Shown: positions 19,966-29,373, counted from the stretch's first letter. The stretch is 63,285 bases of DNA from Collinsella sp. UBA6357 (GCA_002437815.1 DJRP01000025.1:1-63285), one strand, 5' to 3'. A program made the numbers and translations. The notes: generated by a model from the sequence alone, not told the origin.

Positions 19966-20063
19966 AAACCCGCCAGCGCGGCAATCTGCCTTTCAATCGT
20001 CGGTTGCGTACCAAAGTACGCTTCCCTCCTCTTTCAAGGCACCTTGCTCGCTCTGGCGGGTTT
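19966..20063. repeat. Inverted repeat between SDR gene and convergent nuclease gene
   Basis: AAACCCGCCAG (19966-19976) and CTGGCGGGTTT (20053-20063) are exact complements 76 nt apart in the convergent gap. The second arm is followed by TTCGC on the plus strand. It may be a terminator or a remnant element. Confidence 0.5.
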
Positions 20064-20103
20064 TCGCTGGCTTGTGCTCAACCTGCGTCGTTTTGCAGGC
20101 GTC

Positions 20104-20991
20104 TTAGTCTCCGCTCGCCTGGCTTTTGCCAGTGGCGTAATCGATCGTCACGTGCGGCTGCAGATTGTAGCAGTAGACGTGGAAGCAGAGACTTTCGCCG
20201 TGGTCTTCGACCGATTGGGCTTCTAGGCGTACGCCGCGGCAGACGAGCTCGTCCTCGTTGTACATCGGTGTCACGCGGTAGAGCACGTGGTTGCCCGTCT
20301 CGCGAATATAATCGAGGATCTTTTCCTCAAAGGGGAGCATGCCCGTCTCATTGAGGTAGCGCGTACCGGTGAGTAGGTTCTTGCGGTTGACGTTTTCTCC
20401 CGAAAGCGACCACGCGATAAGGTGGCAGCGGTTGTAGAGGCTTTCGCCGGGAATGAAATCGTAGCGAGCCTGTCGCCAGCCGGCGGGGTGGATGCGCGAG
20501 ATGTCGCCGCGCTTGCCTGTTACGAGCGACTCCGGACCAACGCAGGCAAGTGCCTTGCGTGTGCGGCCGAGATGATCGAGCTTGGAAAACTGCTTGAAGC
20601 AGCCCTCGCGGGCACGTTCGTATTCTTCGAGCGTGAAGGAGGGGACGCCTAGCGCATGCGCGGCGTCGGTACGCAGCGCAACATACGGGTTGCCGGCATA
20701 GTCGGGAACGCTTGACAGGTAGACGCCGCGGGCGCGGTCGGTGTCGAGGTTCTCGACGGTTGTTGTCGAGGTGGCATCGCCGGCGCTTGCGGACTCATGT
20801 TCAACGATGAGCTCGACCTCATCGTCATCGTAGGATGAGTCTTGCGCGGCGGCCGCAGCCGCAGCCTGCTCGTCCGTTTTGGATGAAAGCGTGGGCGATG
20901 CGTTGCCAAACGAGCCGGCAAAGAGCGAGAAGCCAAGCACGGCGGCCGCGCCGATGGATAGGGCTTGCTTGTAGGCTCGCTTGCGTGACAT
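20104..20991 (-). CDS. Secreted DNA/RNA non-specific endonuclease
   Basis: The 295-residue protein has a signal sequence (KQALSIGAAAVLGFSLFAG), an acidic low-complexity linker, and a C-terminal nuclease domain with 'SLYNRCHLIAWSLSGENVNRKNLLTGTRYLN'. This is the His-Asn active-site region of the EndA/NucA beta-beta-alpha-metal family (usual form NRGHL). The Cys replacing Gly before the catalytic His is a small oddity also seen in some streptococcal-type homologues. A role in nucleic-acid scavenging or DNA uptake is likely. CAGGAG precedes the Met at 20991. Confidence 0.8.
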   Translation of the reverse strand: MSRKRAYKQALSIGAAAVLGFSLFAGSFGNASPTLSSKTDEQAAAAAAAQDSSYDDDEVELIVEHESASAGDATSTTTVENLDTDRARGVYLSSVPDYAGNPYVALRTDAAHALGVPSFTLEEYERAREGCFKQFSKLDHLGRTRKALACVGPESLVTGKRGDISRIHPAGWRQARYDFIPGESLYNRCHLIAWSLSGENVNRKNLLTGTRYLNETGMLPFEEKILDYIRETGNHVLYRVTPMYNEDELVCRGVRLEAQSVEDHGESLCFHVYCYNLQPHVTIDYATGKSQASGD

Positions 20992-21060
20992 GGGACTCCT
21001 GCGTGATCGCTCATTACGGATGGACATAGAGTCTAGCAGGGTATGCGGACATGCGGTCGG

Positions 21061-21933
21061 CTAAGCGTTCATGTTGCCGTGGATGTAGGGTGTTACCTCG
21101 GGGGAGATATGGCCGCAGCCGAGGTTACGGAGACTGGACTCGATCGCGCCGGGAAGGGCCGTGCTGCCGTTTGCATCGACGGGCGCGCCGCCGAGGGCCG
21201 CCAGCTTCTTGATGTCCTCGGGGGCCGCCTCAAGATGCAGGCACCCCCCGATCAGACGGGCGCGAACCTGGGTCAGGCCCAGGCCGTGCAGATAATCCTC
21301 ACAGGCGCGCACCAGGTCGACCTTTTGTCGCGTGAGCTCCTCGCCGGTGGGGATGCGCGTGGCGAGGCATGCTCCCGATGGCATATTCCACACGGGGAAG
21401 CCCCACGTGCGCAGCAGTTCGCGTTCCTCGTCTTTGGTAAAACCGACCTCGGCAAGCGGCGAGCGCACGCCCAGCTCATCGACGGCACGCATGCCGGGAC
21501 GGAAGTCGCCTTTGTCGCTGTCGTTGCTGCCATCGATAACGGTTGCAAAACCGAGGGCGCGCGCGTGGTTGACGATCGCCGTGAAGCCGGCGCGCTTGCA
21601 GTAGTAGCAGCGGTCGGCGTCGTTGGGCACGACTTCGGGCACGTCGAGCTGATTGATCGATAGATTGAGAACGGGCAGATTGAAGCTGTTGCCGTTGTCG
21701 CGGTCGATGGCATGCTCGAACGATTGTTGCTCGGGGGTGCCGATAAACGGGGTGCTCAGATGAACGAGTAACGTGTCGACGGGCATGGTTCGTGCGCAAA
21801 CGGCGGCCAAAAACGTGCTGTCGACGCCGCCGGAAAAGCCGATGGCGACGCGGCCATACGAGCGAAGCAAACGCTCGAGTGCGGCAAGCTTCTCCTCGGG
21901 TGTTGATGGATTGGATGGAACATCGGGAATCAT
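21061..21933 (-). CDS. larE: ATP-dependent sacrificial sulfur transferase LarE
   Basis: The 290-residue PP-loop protein has SGGVDSTFLA near residue 35, 'DRCYYCKR', 'DGSNDSDKGDFRPGMRA' and 'NMPSGACLATRIP'. LarE adenylates and thiolates the pyridinium dicarboxylate precursor of the nickel-pincer nucleotide cofactor of lactate racemase LarA. The Cys in SGACLATR may be the sacrificial sulfur donor; the CYYC pair hints at the alternative Fe-S type. No larA, larB or larC lies in the window, so this copy is orphan here. The start at 21933 has AGGAAAG upstream. Confidence 0.87.
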   Translation of the reverse strand: MIPDVPSNPSTPEEKLAALERLLRSYGRVAIGFSGGVDSTFLAAVCARTMPVDTLLVHLSTPFIGTPEQQSFEHAIDRDNGNSFNLPVLNLSINQLDVPEVVPNDADRCYYCKRAGFTAIVNHARALGFATVIDGSNDSDKGDFRPGMRAVDELGVRSPLAEVGFTKDEERELLRTWGFPVWNMPSGACLATRIPTGEELTRQKVDLVRACEDYLHGLGLTQVRARLIGGCLHLEAAPEDIKKLAALGGAPVDANGSTALPGAIESSLRNLGCGHISPEVTPYIHGNMNA

Positions 21934-22083
21934 GGGCGTACTTTCCTGCGTGTCGGTTTTTTCAAAAACGAAATATATAGCTTTGAGTTGGGTCAATGTC
22001 TACCAAATGCGTATCATGTAACCAAAATGCAATAGGTCTATACGTTATATACAAATATTCCGATTCAAAACAAGGAGTTGCCG

Positions 22084-22734
22084 ATGATCAAGGCCGTGAT
22101 CTTCGATATGGATGGAACGTTGATCGATTCGGAGCGTTTGGGCGCCGCCGCGTGGGCTCAGGCTGCAGACGAGCTCGGGTTGGAGTTTTCGCAGGACGTG
22201 AGCCGTAGCTTTATCGGCCGCACGTTGCCCGACGTGCTGGCAATCCTGACCGACCTGTACGGTAACGAGGAGGACGGCGAGCGCCTGTGGCGCCGGCATC
22301 GCGAGATTCGCGAGGAGATGGCCAAGACCGACTTGCAGCTCAAGGCGGGCGCGCGCGAATGCATCGACGAACTGTTGGCTGCGGGGTATCACATTGGCTT
22401 GGCGACTTCGTCGCGCCATGCGACGGCCGAGGGCAACCTGCGCCGCTTTGGCCTGTTCGATAAGTTTGAGACCGTGACCTGTGGCGAGGACGTCGAGCAT
22501 GGCAAGCCCGACCCTGAGATGTATCTGCTGGCCTGCGAGCGCGCGGGCGCGGCGCCGTCTGAGTGCGCGGTGGTCGAGGATTCGCGCAACGGTTGCGTGG
22601 CCGGCATCTCCGCCGGGTGTCACGTGTTCGCCGTGCCCGATCTGGTGCCGCTGCCGGCCGATGTCGTCGACGGCTGCGAGGCCGTGCTGGATACGCTCCA
22701 CGAGCTGTCCGCCGCCGTGGGCGGTGTTGAGTAG
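22084..22734 (+). CDS. HAD-superfamily phosphatase, beta-phosphoglucomutase-like
   Basis: The 216-residue HAD hydrolase has motif I DMDGTLIDSE near the N-terminus, an alpha-helical cap (subfamily IA), 'LATSSRHA' as motif II, and 'KPDPEMYLLACERAGAAPSECAVVEDSRNG' covering motifs III and IV. It probably dephosphorylates a small sugar phosphate. AAGGAG is best spaced for the ATG at 22084, rather than the TTG six nt earlier. It lies next to the repeat that precedes the rhamnose operon. Confidence 0.85.
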   Translation: MIKAVIFDMDGTLIDSERLGAAAWAQAADELGLEFSQDVSRSFIGRTLPDVLAILTDLYGNEEDGERLWRRHREIREEMAKTDLQLKAGARECIDELLAAGYHIGLATSSRHATAEGNLRRFGLFDKFETVTCGEDVEHGKPDPEMYLLACERAGAAPSECAVVEDSRNGCVAGISAGCHVFAVPDLVPLPADVVDGCEAVLDTLHELSAAVGGVE

Positions 22735-22802
22735 CGGGCGGCGCGTGGGTCTGCTCTAGGGGGCGGGTCGCTCTGGGCCGGGTTGGTCTTGGCCCGCTTC
22801 TG

Positions 22803-22864
22803 GTGTCTTAGGTCTGCACAGATTTGCGGTTTGCTTCGTTCCAAACTGTGCAGAGCTAAGACAC
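22803..22864. repeat. Intergenic inverted repeat, family R, copy 1
   Basis: 19-bp arms (22803-22821, 22846-22864; one mismatch) have the core TCTTAG..TCTGCACAG. The same core with a GCAAAACG...CCGC downstream segment recurs at 29057 and 35199. This 314-bp gap otherwise holds only the rhaB control region. Confidence 0.7.
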
Positions 22865-22987
22865 GTCTGGGGCGTCTGGGCATGCGCAGCGCAAAACGCC
22901 CCGCCTTTCTGCGCCTCTTTCATACCAAAATACCGTTTACCGATTGGAAATGACCGTTCGCGGAGAGCATCTTGCCCTATATTGAAA

Positions 22988-23001
22988 TTGAAACGGTTCA
23001 A
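22988..23001. promoter_or_regulatory. LacI-family operator 1 upstream of rhaB
   Basis: TTGAAACGGTTCAA fits TGAANCGNTTCA, the central-CG palindrome typical of LacI/GalR proteins. It lies just after a TATATT -10-like box at 22978-22983. Confidence 0.65.
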
Positions 23002-23021
23002 ATAATAATGAAAACCGTAAA

Positions 23022-23033
23022 TGAATCGCTTCA
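23022..23033. promoter_or_regulatory. LacI-family operator 2 upstream of rhaB
   Basis: TGAATCGCTTCA fits the same consensus and ends 15 nt before the rhaB start codon, close to the ribosome site. Centre-to-centre spacing to operator 1 is about 33 bp, roughly three helical turns. Confidence 0.65.
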
Positions 23034-23048
23034 AATAAGGGGAGAGCA

Positions 23049-24536
23049 ATGGGGAGTCGCATCGAGTCCAAGCATTACGCGGCGGTCGATATCGGCGCTT
23101 CCAGCGGGCGCGTGCTCGCCGGTTGGGTCGAGGACGGCAAGATGTCCTATCAGGAGGTCTACCGTTTTGATAACGATCAGCACCGCGTGAACGGTCATGA
23201 CTGCTGGGATGTCGAGACTCTGTTCAACCACGTGGTCGCGGGGCTTCGTGCCGTCAAGGAGCAGACCGGCGTGGCTCCTGCCAGCATCGGCATCGATACC
23301 TGGGGCGTCGACTACGTCCTGCTCGACGAGGATAACAAGATCGTGGGCGACACCGTCGCCTATCGCGATGCCCGTACCGACGGCATCTACGAGGACGCCG
23401 ACAAGATCATGGATCCGGCCGCGGTCTACGCCAGGACTGGTATCCAGCGTCAGCCCTTCAATACCCTCTACCAGCTGCTCGCCCTTAAAGAGGAGCATCC
23501 CGAGCAGCTTGCGGCCGCCCGCACCTTCCTCATGATTCCCGACTACCTCAACTGGCGCCTCACCGGCATCAAGGCCAACGAGTACACCAACGCCAGCACC
23601 ACCGGCATGCTCGATGCCCGCACCTGCACCTGGGACACCGAGATCCTTGATGCCTTCGGCATCCCGCAGAGCATCTTCATGACCCCGACGATGCCCGGTA
23701 CCGTGCTCGGCGAGGTCACGGCCGACATCTCCGAGAAGATCGGCTACTCCGCGACTGTTGTGCTGCCCGCCACGCATGACACCGGTTCCGCGTTTCTCGC
23801 CGTGCCCGCTCAGGACGACAACGCCGTCTATATCTCGAGCGGCACCTGGAGCCTGCTGGGCGTGGAGAATCCCGAGCCCATCACCAACGATGTGGCTCGC
23901 GAGCAGAACTTTACCAACGAGGGCGGCTATCAAAAGCGCTACCGCTTCCTCAAGAACATCATGGGCCTGTGGATGAACCAGTCCGTCCGCCGCGAGGTCA
24001 ACGGCGTCGACTATGTCGAGGGCAAGACCGCGCACAAGGCGCTCATGGACCACAAGGTCGGCTTTGACGAGCTACGTACTCTCTGCCGCGAGGCCGAGCC
24101 GTTCGCTGCTTACGTCGACGTCGACGACGAGCGCTTCCTGGCACCCGATTCCATGATCGATGAGATCAAGTACGCCTGCGCCGAGGACGGCCAGCCCGTT
24201 CCCCAGACCATCGGCGAAATCATGCGCACCAACTACTGCAGCCTCTCGCGTTCATATAAGAAGGCCATCGAGGGCCTGGCCGAGCTTTCGGGCCACGGCT
24301 ACACGAGCATCAATATCGTGGGCGGCGGCTGCCAGGACTACTACCTCAACCAGATGACGGCCGACACCTGCGGGCTTCCCGTGTTCGCCGGCCCCATCGA
24401 GGGTACCTGCATCGGCAACTTCATCGTCCAGATGATTGTCGGTGGCGACTTCAAGGACCTCGCCGACGCCCGCACCTGTGTGGCCCGCAGCTTCGATGTC
24501 AAGCGCATCGACCCCAAGGATATGGCGGCCGAGTAG
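23049..24536 (+). CDS. rhaB: Rhamnulokinase
   Basis: The 495-residue FGGY-family kinase phosphorylates L-rhamnulose to L-rhamnulose 1-phosphate. It shows 'AVDIGASSGRVLAGW', 'IGIDTWGVDYVLLD', 'YRDARTDGIYE', 'NTLYQLLAL', 'PATHDTGSAFLAVP', 'YISSGTWSLLGVE' and 'NFTNEGGYQKRYRFLKNIMGLW', all characteristic of RhaB. AAGGGGAG precedes the ATG. It is first gene of a rhaB-rhaD-MFS-isomerase-rhaM cluster and is preceded by two LacI-type operators, so repression relieved by a sugar ligand is likely. Confidence 0.95.
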   Translation: MGSRIESKHYAAVDIGASSGRVLAGWVEDGKMSYQEVYRFDNDQHRVNGHDCWDVETLFNHVVAGLRAVKEQTGVAPASIGIDTWGVDYVLLDEDNKIVGDTVAYRDARTDGIYEDADKIMDPAAVYARTGIQRQPFNTLYQLLALKEEHPEQLAAARTFLMIPDYLNWRLTGIKANEYTNASTTGMLDARTCTWDTEILDAFGIPQSIFMTPTMPGTVLGEVTADISEKIGYSATVVLPATHDTGSAFLAVPAQDDNAVYISSGTWSLLGVENPEPITNDVAREQNFTNEGGYQKRYRFLKNIMGLWMNQSVRREVNGVDYVEGKTAHKALMDHKVGFDELRTLCREAEPFAAYVDVDDERFLAPDSMIDEIKYACAEDGQPVPQTIGEIMRTNYCSLSRSYKKAIEGLAELSGHGYTSINIVGGGCQDYYLNQMTADTCGLPVFAGPIEGTCIGNFIVQMIVGGDFKDLADARTCVARSFDVKRIDPKDMAAE

Positions 24537-24727
24537 GCCGAGCGGCATCCGTTCGATTATTCCCAGCCCCGCAGACGGTTTCCCTGACTCCGCCATCTGC
24601 GAGCGGCTCTCTCCGATGACACGTGGCGCGGGGTCCCTACACGAAACCATGCTCCGCGCCTGCTGTCGTATCGGATTTTGACTTGTTGTTTATTGGGCCC
24701 GCCGGGCCCCGGAGAGGAGATTAAACA

Positions 24728-25558
24728 ATGGCAATGGAAGATCTGGCGTTCATCAAGGGCTTTTGCCGCCTGTGCGACGACGGCTTTAAGCAGGGCTGGC
24801 ATGAGCGCAACGGCGGCAACCTTACCTACCGCATGACCGACGAGGAGGTCGAGCAGGCAAAGCCCTTCTTCGAGGAGCCCCGCGAGTGGATCAAGATGGG
24901 TGTCAAGGGCGAGAACCTCGCCGGCCAGTACTTCGTGAGCACCGGCTCGGGCAAGTACATGCGCAATGTTCTCGAGGATCCGCATGCCAACATCGGCATC
25001 GTCGAGATCAACGAGACCGGTGACGCGTTCCGCATCATGTGGGGTCTCGCCAACGGCGCCCGTCCGACGAGCGAGTTCGAGAGCCACTACATGAACCATT
25101 GCGTCGCCGCCGCCCGCACCAACGGCGCCGACCGCGTGATCTACCACGCCCACACCCCGGGCATCATCGAGATGTCCTTCGTGGTGCCGCTGGAGGACCG
25201 CGCCTTCACCCGCATCCTCTGGCAGATGATGACCGAGTGCGTCGTCGTCTTCCCGACCGGCGTGGGCGTCGTGCCTTGGATGGTCCCGGGCGGTCCGGCC
25301 ATCGCCGAGGCGAGCTCCGAGCTCATGAAGACCTACGACACCATCGTCTGGGCACATCACGGCCTCTTCGCTGCCGGCCCCGACTTCGACACGACCTTCG
25401 GCCTGGCGCACACCGTCGAGAAGGCCGCCGAGATCTACCTGGCGGCCCGCGCTGCCAACGGTGGCTCTGACGACTTCCTCAACAAGATCAGCGACAAGGG
25501 TCTCAAGGACACCTGTCATGACTTCGGCATCAAGATCAACGAGGCGTTCGTGGACTAG
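24728..25558 (+). CDS. rhaD: Rhamnulose-1-phosphate aldolase
   Basis: The 276-residue class II (zinc) aldolase splits L-rhamnulose 1-phosphate into dihydroxyacetone phosphate and L-lactaldehyde. Family features include 'WHERNGGNLTYRM', 'YFVSTGSGKYMRNV', 'ESHYMNHCVAAARTNGADRVIYHAHTPGII' with the His-x-His zinc ligands, and 'IVWAHHGLFAAGP'. It follows rhaB by 191 bp. That gap shows a GC-rich GGGCCCG..CGGGCCC hairpin but no T-tract, so co-transcription is likely. GAGAGGAG supports the start. Confidence 0.94.
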   Translation: MAMEDLAFIKGFCRLCDDGFKQGWHERNGGNLTYRMTDEEVEQAKPFFEEPREWIKMGVKGENLAGQYFVSTGSGKYMRNVLEDPHANIGIVEINETGDAFRIMWGLANGARPTSEFESHYMNHCVAAARTNGADRVIYHAHTPGIIEMSFVVPLEDRAFTRILWQMMTECVVVFPTGVGVVPWMVPGGPAIAEASSELMKTYDTIVWAHHGLFAAGPDFDTTFGLAHTVEKAAEIYLAARAANGGSDDFLNKISDKGLKDTCHDFGIKINEAFVD

Positions 25559-25663
25559 TTCCATCTGATGGAAAAAACGACGGTTCCGGTTGCTGGGGAG
25601 CTCGTGGAAACCGTCGTCAAATCGCTGCCTCAGGGCAGCTCGACAACATTGTAAGGGGAAATA

Positions 25664-26911
25664 ATGGGAAACACTCGTGAACGCCACGTGAATCCGTGGT
25701 GGGTCGCCGTCGTCTCGGGCATGGCGTCCTACATCGACTCCTGCGCTATCATCTCGTCGGGCACCGCGCTTGTCATCTACCAGACGACGTTCGGTCTCGA
25801 CAACGGCCAGTTTGGCCTCATCTCTGCAGCGTTGACGTTCTGCATCGCCATCGGTTCCATCCTCGGCGGCAGCCTGGGCGACAAGTTCGGCCGCAAGCCC
25901 GTCTTCTCGGTTACCATGGCCATGCTGATCATCGGCGCCGTGACGATGATTTTCGCCACCACGTTTCCGCTCCTGCTGCTCGGTGAGGTCCTCATGGGGC
26001 TCGGTGTCGGTGCGGACCTGCCTGTGTCCCTGGCGACCATTGCCGAGGAGGCGCCCGACGATAAGCGTGGCAAGATGCTGCTCTTCTCGGACATCCTGTG
26101 GGTCGTAGGCATCGTCGTCGCCCAGGGCATCGGCGCCCTCGTCGGTGATTGGGGTTATCTCGGCGGCCAGATCATGTTTACGCAGCTCGCCGTCGTGTCC
26201 ATCGTCGTGCTTATCGCCCGTCAGACCATCCCGGAGTCTCCGGTTTGGGTCAAGGCCCACGAGGATCGTCTCGCCGGCAAGGTGACCAAGGAGGCCCAGG
26301 GCAAGATCTCCGATCTGTTCAAGAGCCCCTACGCCAAGCCGTTTATCGCCCTTGCTATCTTCTACATCGGCACCAACATCCCGGCCAACTCGCTCGGCCA
26401 GTTCTCCACCTGGATCGGCGCCAACGTCGTGTCCCTGCCCATTTCCGTCGTGTCTACCATCGGTCTGATCTGCTACCCGATTCGTGCCGTCCTCGACTTC
26501 GTGTTCATGAAGTTCGTCGACACCGACAAGCGCATGCCGCTCTTTTACATGGGCGCCGCGCTCTACCTGCTCGGCTTCTTGATGTTCCCGGTCTTCGGTG
26601 CCTCGACCGCCACCTACGTGGCCACGCAGCTGCTCTACTGCATTGGCGCCGCCTTCGCCTTCGAGGGTATCCTCAAGGTTTGGATGCAGGAGTGCTTCCC
26701 GACGCTGCTCCGCACCACCGCCAACGGCGCCATCGTGTTCTCCTCTCGTTTCCTGTGCGCCGTCGCCGGCTCCTTCACCGCGACCTTCATTGCGACCGCC
26801 GGCTACAAGGCGGCGTTCCTCGTCCTCTCGCTTCTCTGCGCCATCGGCTTCGTGGCGGCCATCTGGGCCTTCCACGGCAAGCGCTACAACGCTTTCGAGG
26901 ACGCCGAGTAA
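25664..26911 (+). CDS. MFS sugar transporter, probably rhamnose uptake
   Basis: The 415-residue, about 12-helix major-facilitator protein has the loop 2-3 motif 'GSLGDKFGRKPVF', 'PESPVWVKAHE' after helix 6 and 'PTLLRTTANGAIVFSSRF' in the second half, as in the SP/inositol sugar porter group. It lies between rhaD and the isomerase gene. By position it most likely imports L-rhamnose released from plant or bacterial polysaccharide. It is unrelated to the E. coli RhaT transporter. AAGGGGA precedes the ATG. Confidence 0.85.
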   Translation: MGNTRERHVNPWWVAVVSGMASYIDSCAIISSGTALVIYQTTFGLDNGQFGLISAALTFCIAIGSILGGSLGDKFGRKPVFSVTMAMLIIGAVTMIFATTFPLLLLGEVLMGLGVGADLPVSLATIAEEAPDDKRGKMLLFSDILWVVGIVVAQGIGALVGDWGYLGGQIMFTQLAVVSIVVLIARQTIPESPVWVKAHEDRLAGKVTKEAQGKISDLFKSPYAKPFIALAIFYIGTNIPANSLGQFSTWIGANVVSLPISVVSTIGLICYPIRAVLDFVFMKFVDTDKRMPLFYMGAALYLLGFLMFPVFGASTATYVATQLLYCIGAAFAFEGILKVWMQECFPTLLRTTANGAIVFSSRFLCAVAGSFTATFIATAGYKAAFLVLSLLCAIGFVAAIWAFHGKRYNAFEDAE

Positions 26912-27120
26912 CCGCCCCCTCTCTTGTTTGGCGTTCAGTTCCCGCGCGGCCGGGACGCCAAGCCTTGGGGGCGAGGGTCTGCCTGTACATTCCTCTCGCC
27001 CCCATACCCCCGTGCATTCGCGGACGGGCGCGGCAGTTCGAATCTTTTCTGTTGCGCTGATGGGATAAGGGCCGTGTCCGTCTGCCTGCAATCATTAACT
27101 TCTTCTCTTTGGAGGAAACC

Positions 27121-28551
27121 ATGCTTGTCAACACTAAAGCCAAGGTTGGCGTCTTCGCGATCGCCCTGGGTGCGTATCTGCCTCAGTTCCCGCAGCTCGT
27201 TCCTAATTTCCAGGGTCAGTTCGAGGACTTCAAGAAGACCATCCCCACGACCGTCGAGCTCATCGACGGCGGCATCGTGACCACCAAGGAGCAGGCTCAG
27301 GACACCGGCGACAAGTTCCGTGCCGAGGATGTCGACCTGGTCATCCTTCAGATGCTCACCTACGCCACCTCCTACAACGTCCTGCCGGTTGTGCGCGATC
27401 TCGATGTGCCCGTGGTCGTTGTTAACGTGCAGAAGAAGGCCCATCCGGACTACGAGCACACTGACATTCCGACGTGGCTCGGCGACCTCTACGCCTGCGG
27501 CGCCCCCGGTGAGGTCGTGGCCGACCTCAACCGCGCCGGCAAGCGCCATGCTGTCGTCACCGGTGTCGTCGAGGGCGGCGATCCCGAGGTCGCCAAGCAG
27601 CTCGACGAGTGGTGCCGCGCCGCGAACGTCCGTCGTCGTCTGCGCCGCACGAACATCGCGCAGATCGGCCGTCCGTATCCCGGCATGATGGACCTCTACA
27701 TCGATGAGACCAACCTCTACAATCGCCTGGGCCTTTACACCAAGCAGTTCGACTGGGAGAAGATGTGGGTTATCGCCGACAACATCGACGACCAGGCCGC
27801 GATTGACGCCAAGGCCGCCGATATCCTCGATACCTTCGATGTCGAGGGCGGCGCCAAGGTCTCCGACGAGCCCATCCAGGAGATGGCCAAGTACGTCATC
27901 GCCTTCGAGCAGTGGGTCAAGGACGAGCAGATTGGCCTCGTCGCGAGCCACTACGACGGCTTTGCCAAGGGTGCGGCCGGCAAGCTCGACTCCATGCTCA
28001 TCCCGGCGTTCTCCATGCTGATCAAGCAGGGTACCGCCTGTGCTGTCGAGGGCGACATGAAGGTCGCCGTCGCCATGAGCATCCTCAAGACGATCTCCGG
28101 CACCGGTCAGCTCTCCGAGATGTACTCCATCGACTTCGATGATGACTGCGTGATCATCGGCCACTCCGGCTCCGGCGACGCCGACATCTCGACCGCCAAG
28201 AAGCCGACGCTCAAGGTCGTGCCCGTGTTCCACGGCAAGACCGGTGGCGGCTACCTCACCCAGTTCTATCCCGGCCACGGCACCATTACCTACCTGGGCA
28301 TCACCCAGGACGGCGACGGCCACTTCAAGTTCGTTGTGGCCGAGGGCGAGAACATCGACGGCCCGATCTTTACCTTCGGTGACACCAACATGCACATGAA
28401 GTTCTCGATCGGTGCCCGCGAGTTCATGAACCGCTGGAACGAGTGTGGTCCGACGCATCACATGGCCGCGTGCCTGGGCAGCCAGACCGACACGATCCTC
28501 AAGGTCGCCGAGATCCTGAACGTGCCCTGCGAGGTCGTCTGCCGCTGGTAA
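27121..28551 (+). CDS. L-fucose/L-arabinose isomerase-family protein, candidate rhamnose isomerase
   Basis: The 476-residue protein is of the AraA/FucI fold: an N-terminal Rossmann-like part ('GVFAIALGAYLPQFPQL', 'LVILQMLTYATSYNVLPVVRDLDVPVVVVNVQ'), then 'GTACAVEGDMKVAVAMSILKTI' and 'GKTGGGYLTQFYPG' in the catalytic half, and 'THHMAACLG' near the end. Family members convert aldoses to ketoses with Mn2+. In this operon kinase, aldolase and mutarotase of the rhamnose pathway are present but no recognisable RhaA is, so this enzyme probably fills that step. Start at 27121 directly behind GGAGG; a TTG four codons upstream overlaps that site. Confidence 0.8.
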   Translation: MLVNTKAKVGVFAIALGAYLPQFPQLVPNFQGQFEDFKKTIPTTVELIDGGIVTTKEQAQDTGDKFRAEDVDLVILQMLTYATSYNVLPVVRDLDVPVVVVNVQKKAHPDYEHTDIPTWLGDLYACGAPGEVVADLNRAGKRHAVVTGVVEGGDPEVAKQLDEWCRAANVRRRLRRTNIAQIGRPYPGMMDLYIDETNLYNRLGLYTKQFDWEKMWVIADNIDDQAAIDAKAADILDTFDVEGGAKVSDEPIQEMAKYVIAFEQWVKDEQIGLVASHYDGFAKGAAGKLDSMLIPAFSMLIKQGTACAVEGDMKVAVAMSILKTISGTGQLSEMYSIDFDDDCVIIGHSGSGDADISTAKKPTLKVVPVFHGKTGGGYLTQFYPGHGTITYLGITQDGDGHFKFVVAEGENIDGPIFTFGDTNMHMKFSIGAREFMNRWNECGPTHHMAACLGSQTDTILKVAEILNVPCEVVCRW

Positions 28552-28598
28552 AGGTGTTATTCGGTCCGCGCGTGGGGTCGTGAAGGGAAGTAACTATC

Positions 28599-28940
28599 AT
28601 GGCTATTCGTAAGACCGGTGTCGGTAGGACCATCAACGGCTTCAAGATGAAGCTCTGTCCGGGGTTTGCCGATGAGTACGAGAAGCGTCACAACGAGCTG
28701 TGGCCCGAGATGGCCGACATGCTCCATGAATACGGTGGCCACAACTACTCGATCTTCATCGACACCGACACCGATACGCTCTTTGGCTACATCGAGCTCG
28801 ACGATCCCGAGCGCTATGCCGAGAGCGCCAAGATCGAGGTCTGCCAGCGCTGGTGGGACTTCATGGCGAGTGTCATGGAGACCAACCCCGACAACTCCCC
28901 GGTCTCCGTCGACCTGCGCTGCGCCTTCCATCTGGACTAG
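28599..28940 (+). CDS. rhaM: L-rhamnose mutarotase
   Basis: The 113-residue dimeric alpha/beta-barrel protein of the RhaM (YiiL) family interconverts alpha and beta anomers of L-rhamnose before isomerisation. Typical segments are 'FKMKLCPGFADEYEKRHNELWPEM', 'HNYSIFIDTDTDTLFGYIELDD' and the C-terminal 'WWDFMASVMETNPDNSPVSVDLRCAFHL', with the conserved paired Trp. It lies 47 bp after the isomerase gene and is the last gene of the rhamnose cluster. GAAGGGAAG serves as ribosome site. Confidence 0.93.
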   Translation: MAIRKTGVGRTINGFKMKLCPGFADEYEKRHNELWPEMADMLHEYGGHNYSIFIDTDTDTLFGYIELDDPERYAESAKIEVCQRWWDFMASVMETNPDNSPVSVDLRCAFHLD

Positions 28941-28972
28941 GCTATAGCAGCGGTCCTTCGCCTGCATGACGA

Positions 28973-29006
28973 GGCCCCGACGAGCATCTGCCCGCCGGGG
29001 CTATTT
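28973..29006 (+). terminator. Weak terminator-like hairpin after rhaM
   Basis: GGCCCCG and CGGGGCT pair across 16 nt and lead into ATTTAC. The T-run is short. Confidence 0.4.
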
Positions 29007-29056
29007 ACAGGTTGAGCAGTTTTTTCCTGGGCCTGTTTCTGTCATATATCGAGCTG

Positions 29057-29204
29057 CCGGGCGTCTTAAATTTGCACAGCTTGGAGGCCGGCGCGGCCAA
29101 AAGCTGTGCAAATCTAAGACGCCCGGTGCGATATTTGGGGGAGCGGCGGTGCAAAACGAACCGCGCCTTCGTCATCGTTAGAGGTAGGCGTCCAGGTTGA
29201 TGTC
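29057..29204. repeat. Intergenic repeat, family R, copy 2
   Basis: 26-bp arms (29057-29082 and 29101-29126, one mismatch) are followed by a segment nearly identical to the copy at 35199-35345, including TGCGATATTTGGGG and GCAAAACGAACCGC. The similarity runs on into minus-strand codons for a C-terminus DINL-D-AYL-stop at 29178-29204, matching the LacI C-terminus at 35313. Confidence 0.8.
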
Positions 29205-29373
29205 GGGGGATCGACTCGAGGCCGTGACCCCCGTGCTCGAGAATGCCTCCGGCGCGTCGCTTCCTACATGGACGCGCACGAACCGCCCGACAGCGTTGAG
29301 CTTTCGGGCGCTTTTGGTTTTAGCGGGTCGGATTTCGCTGGTACTGTTTCTGCCACAATTTAGTTTATGGGCG

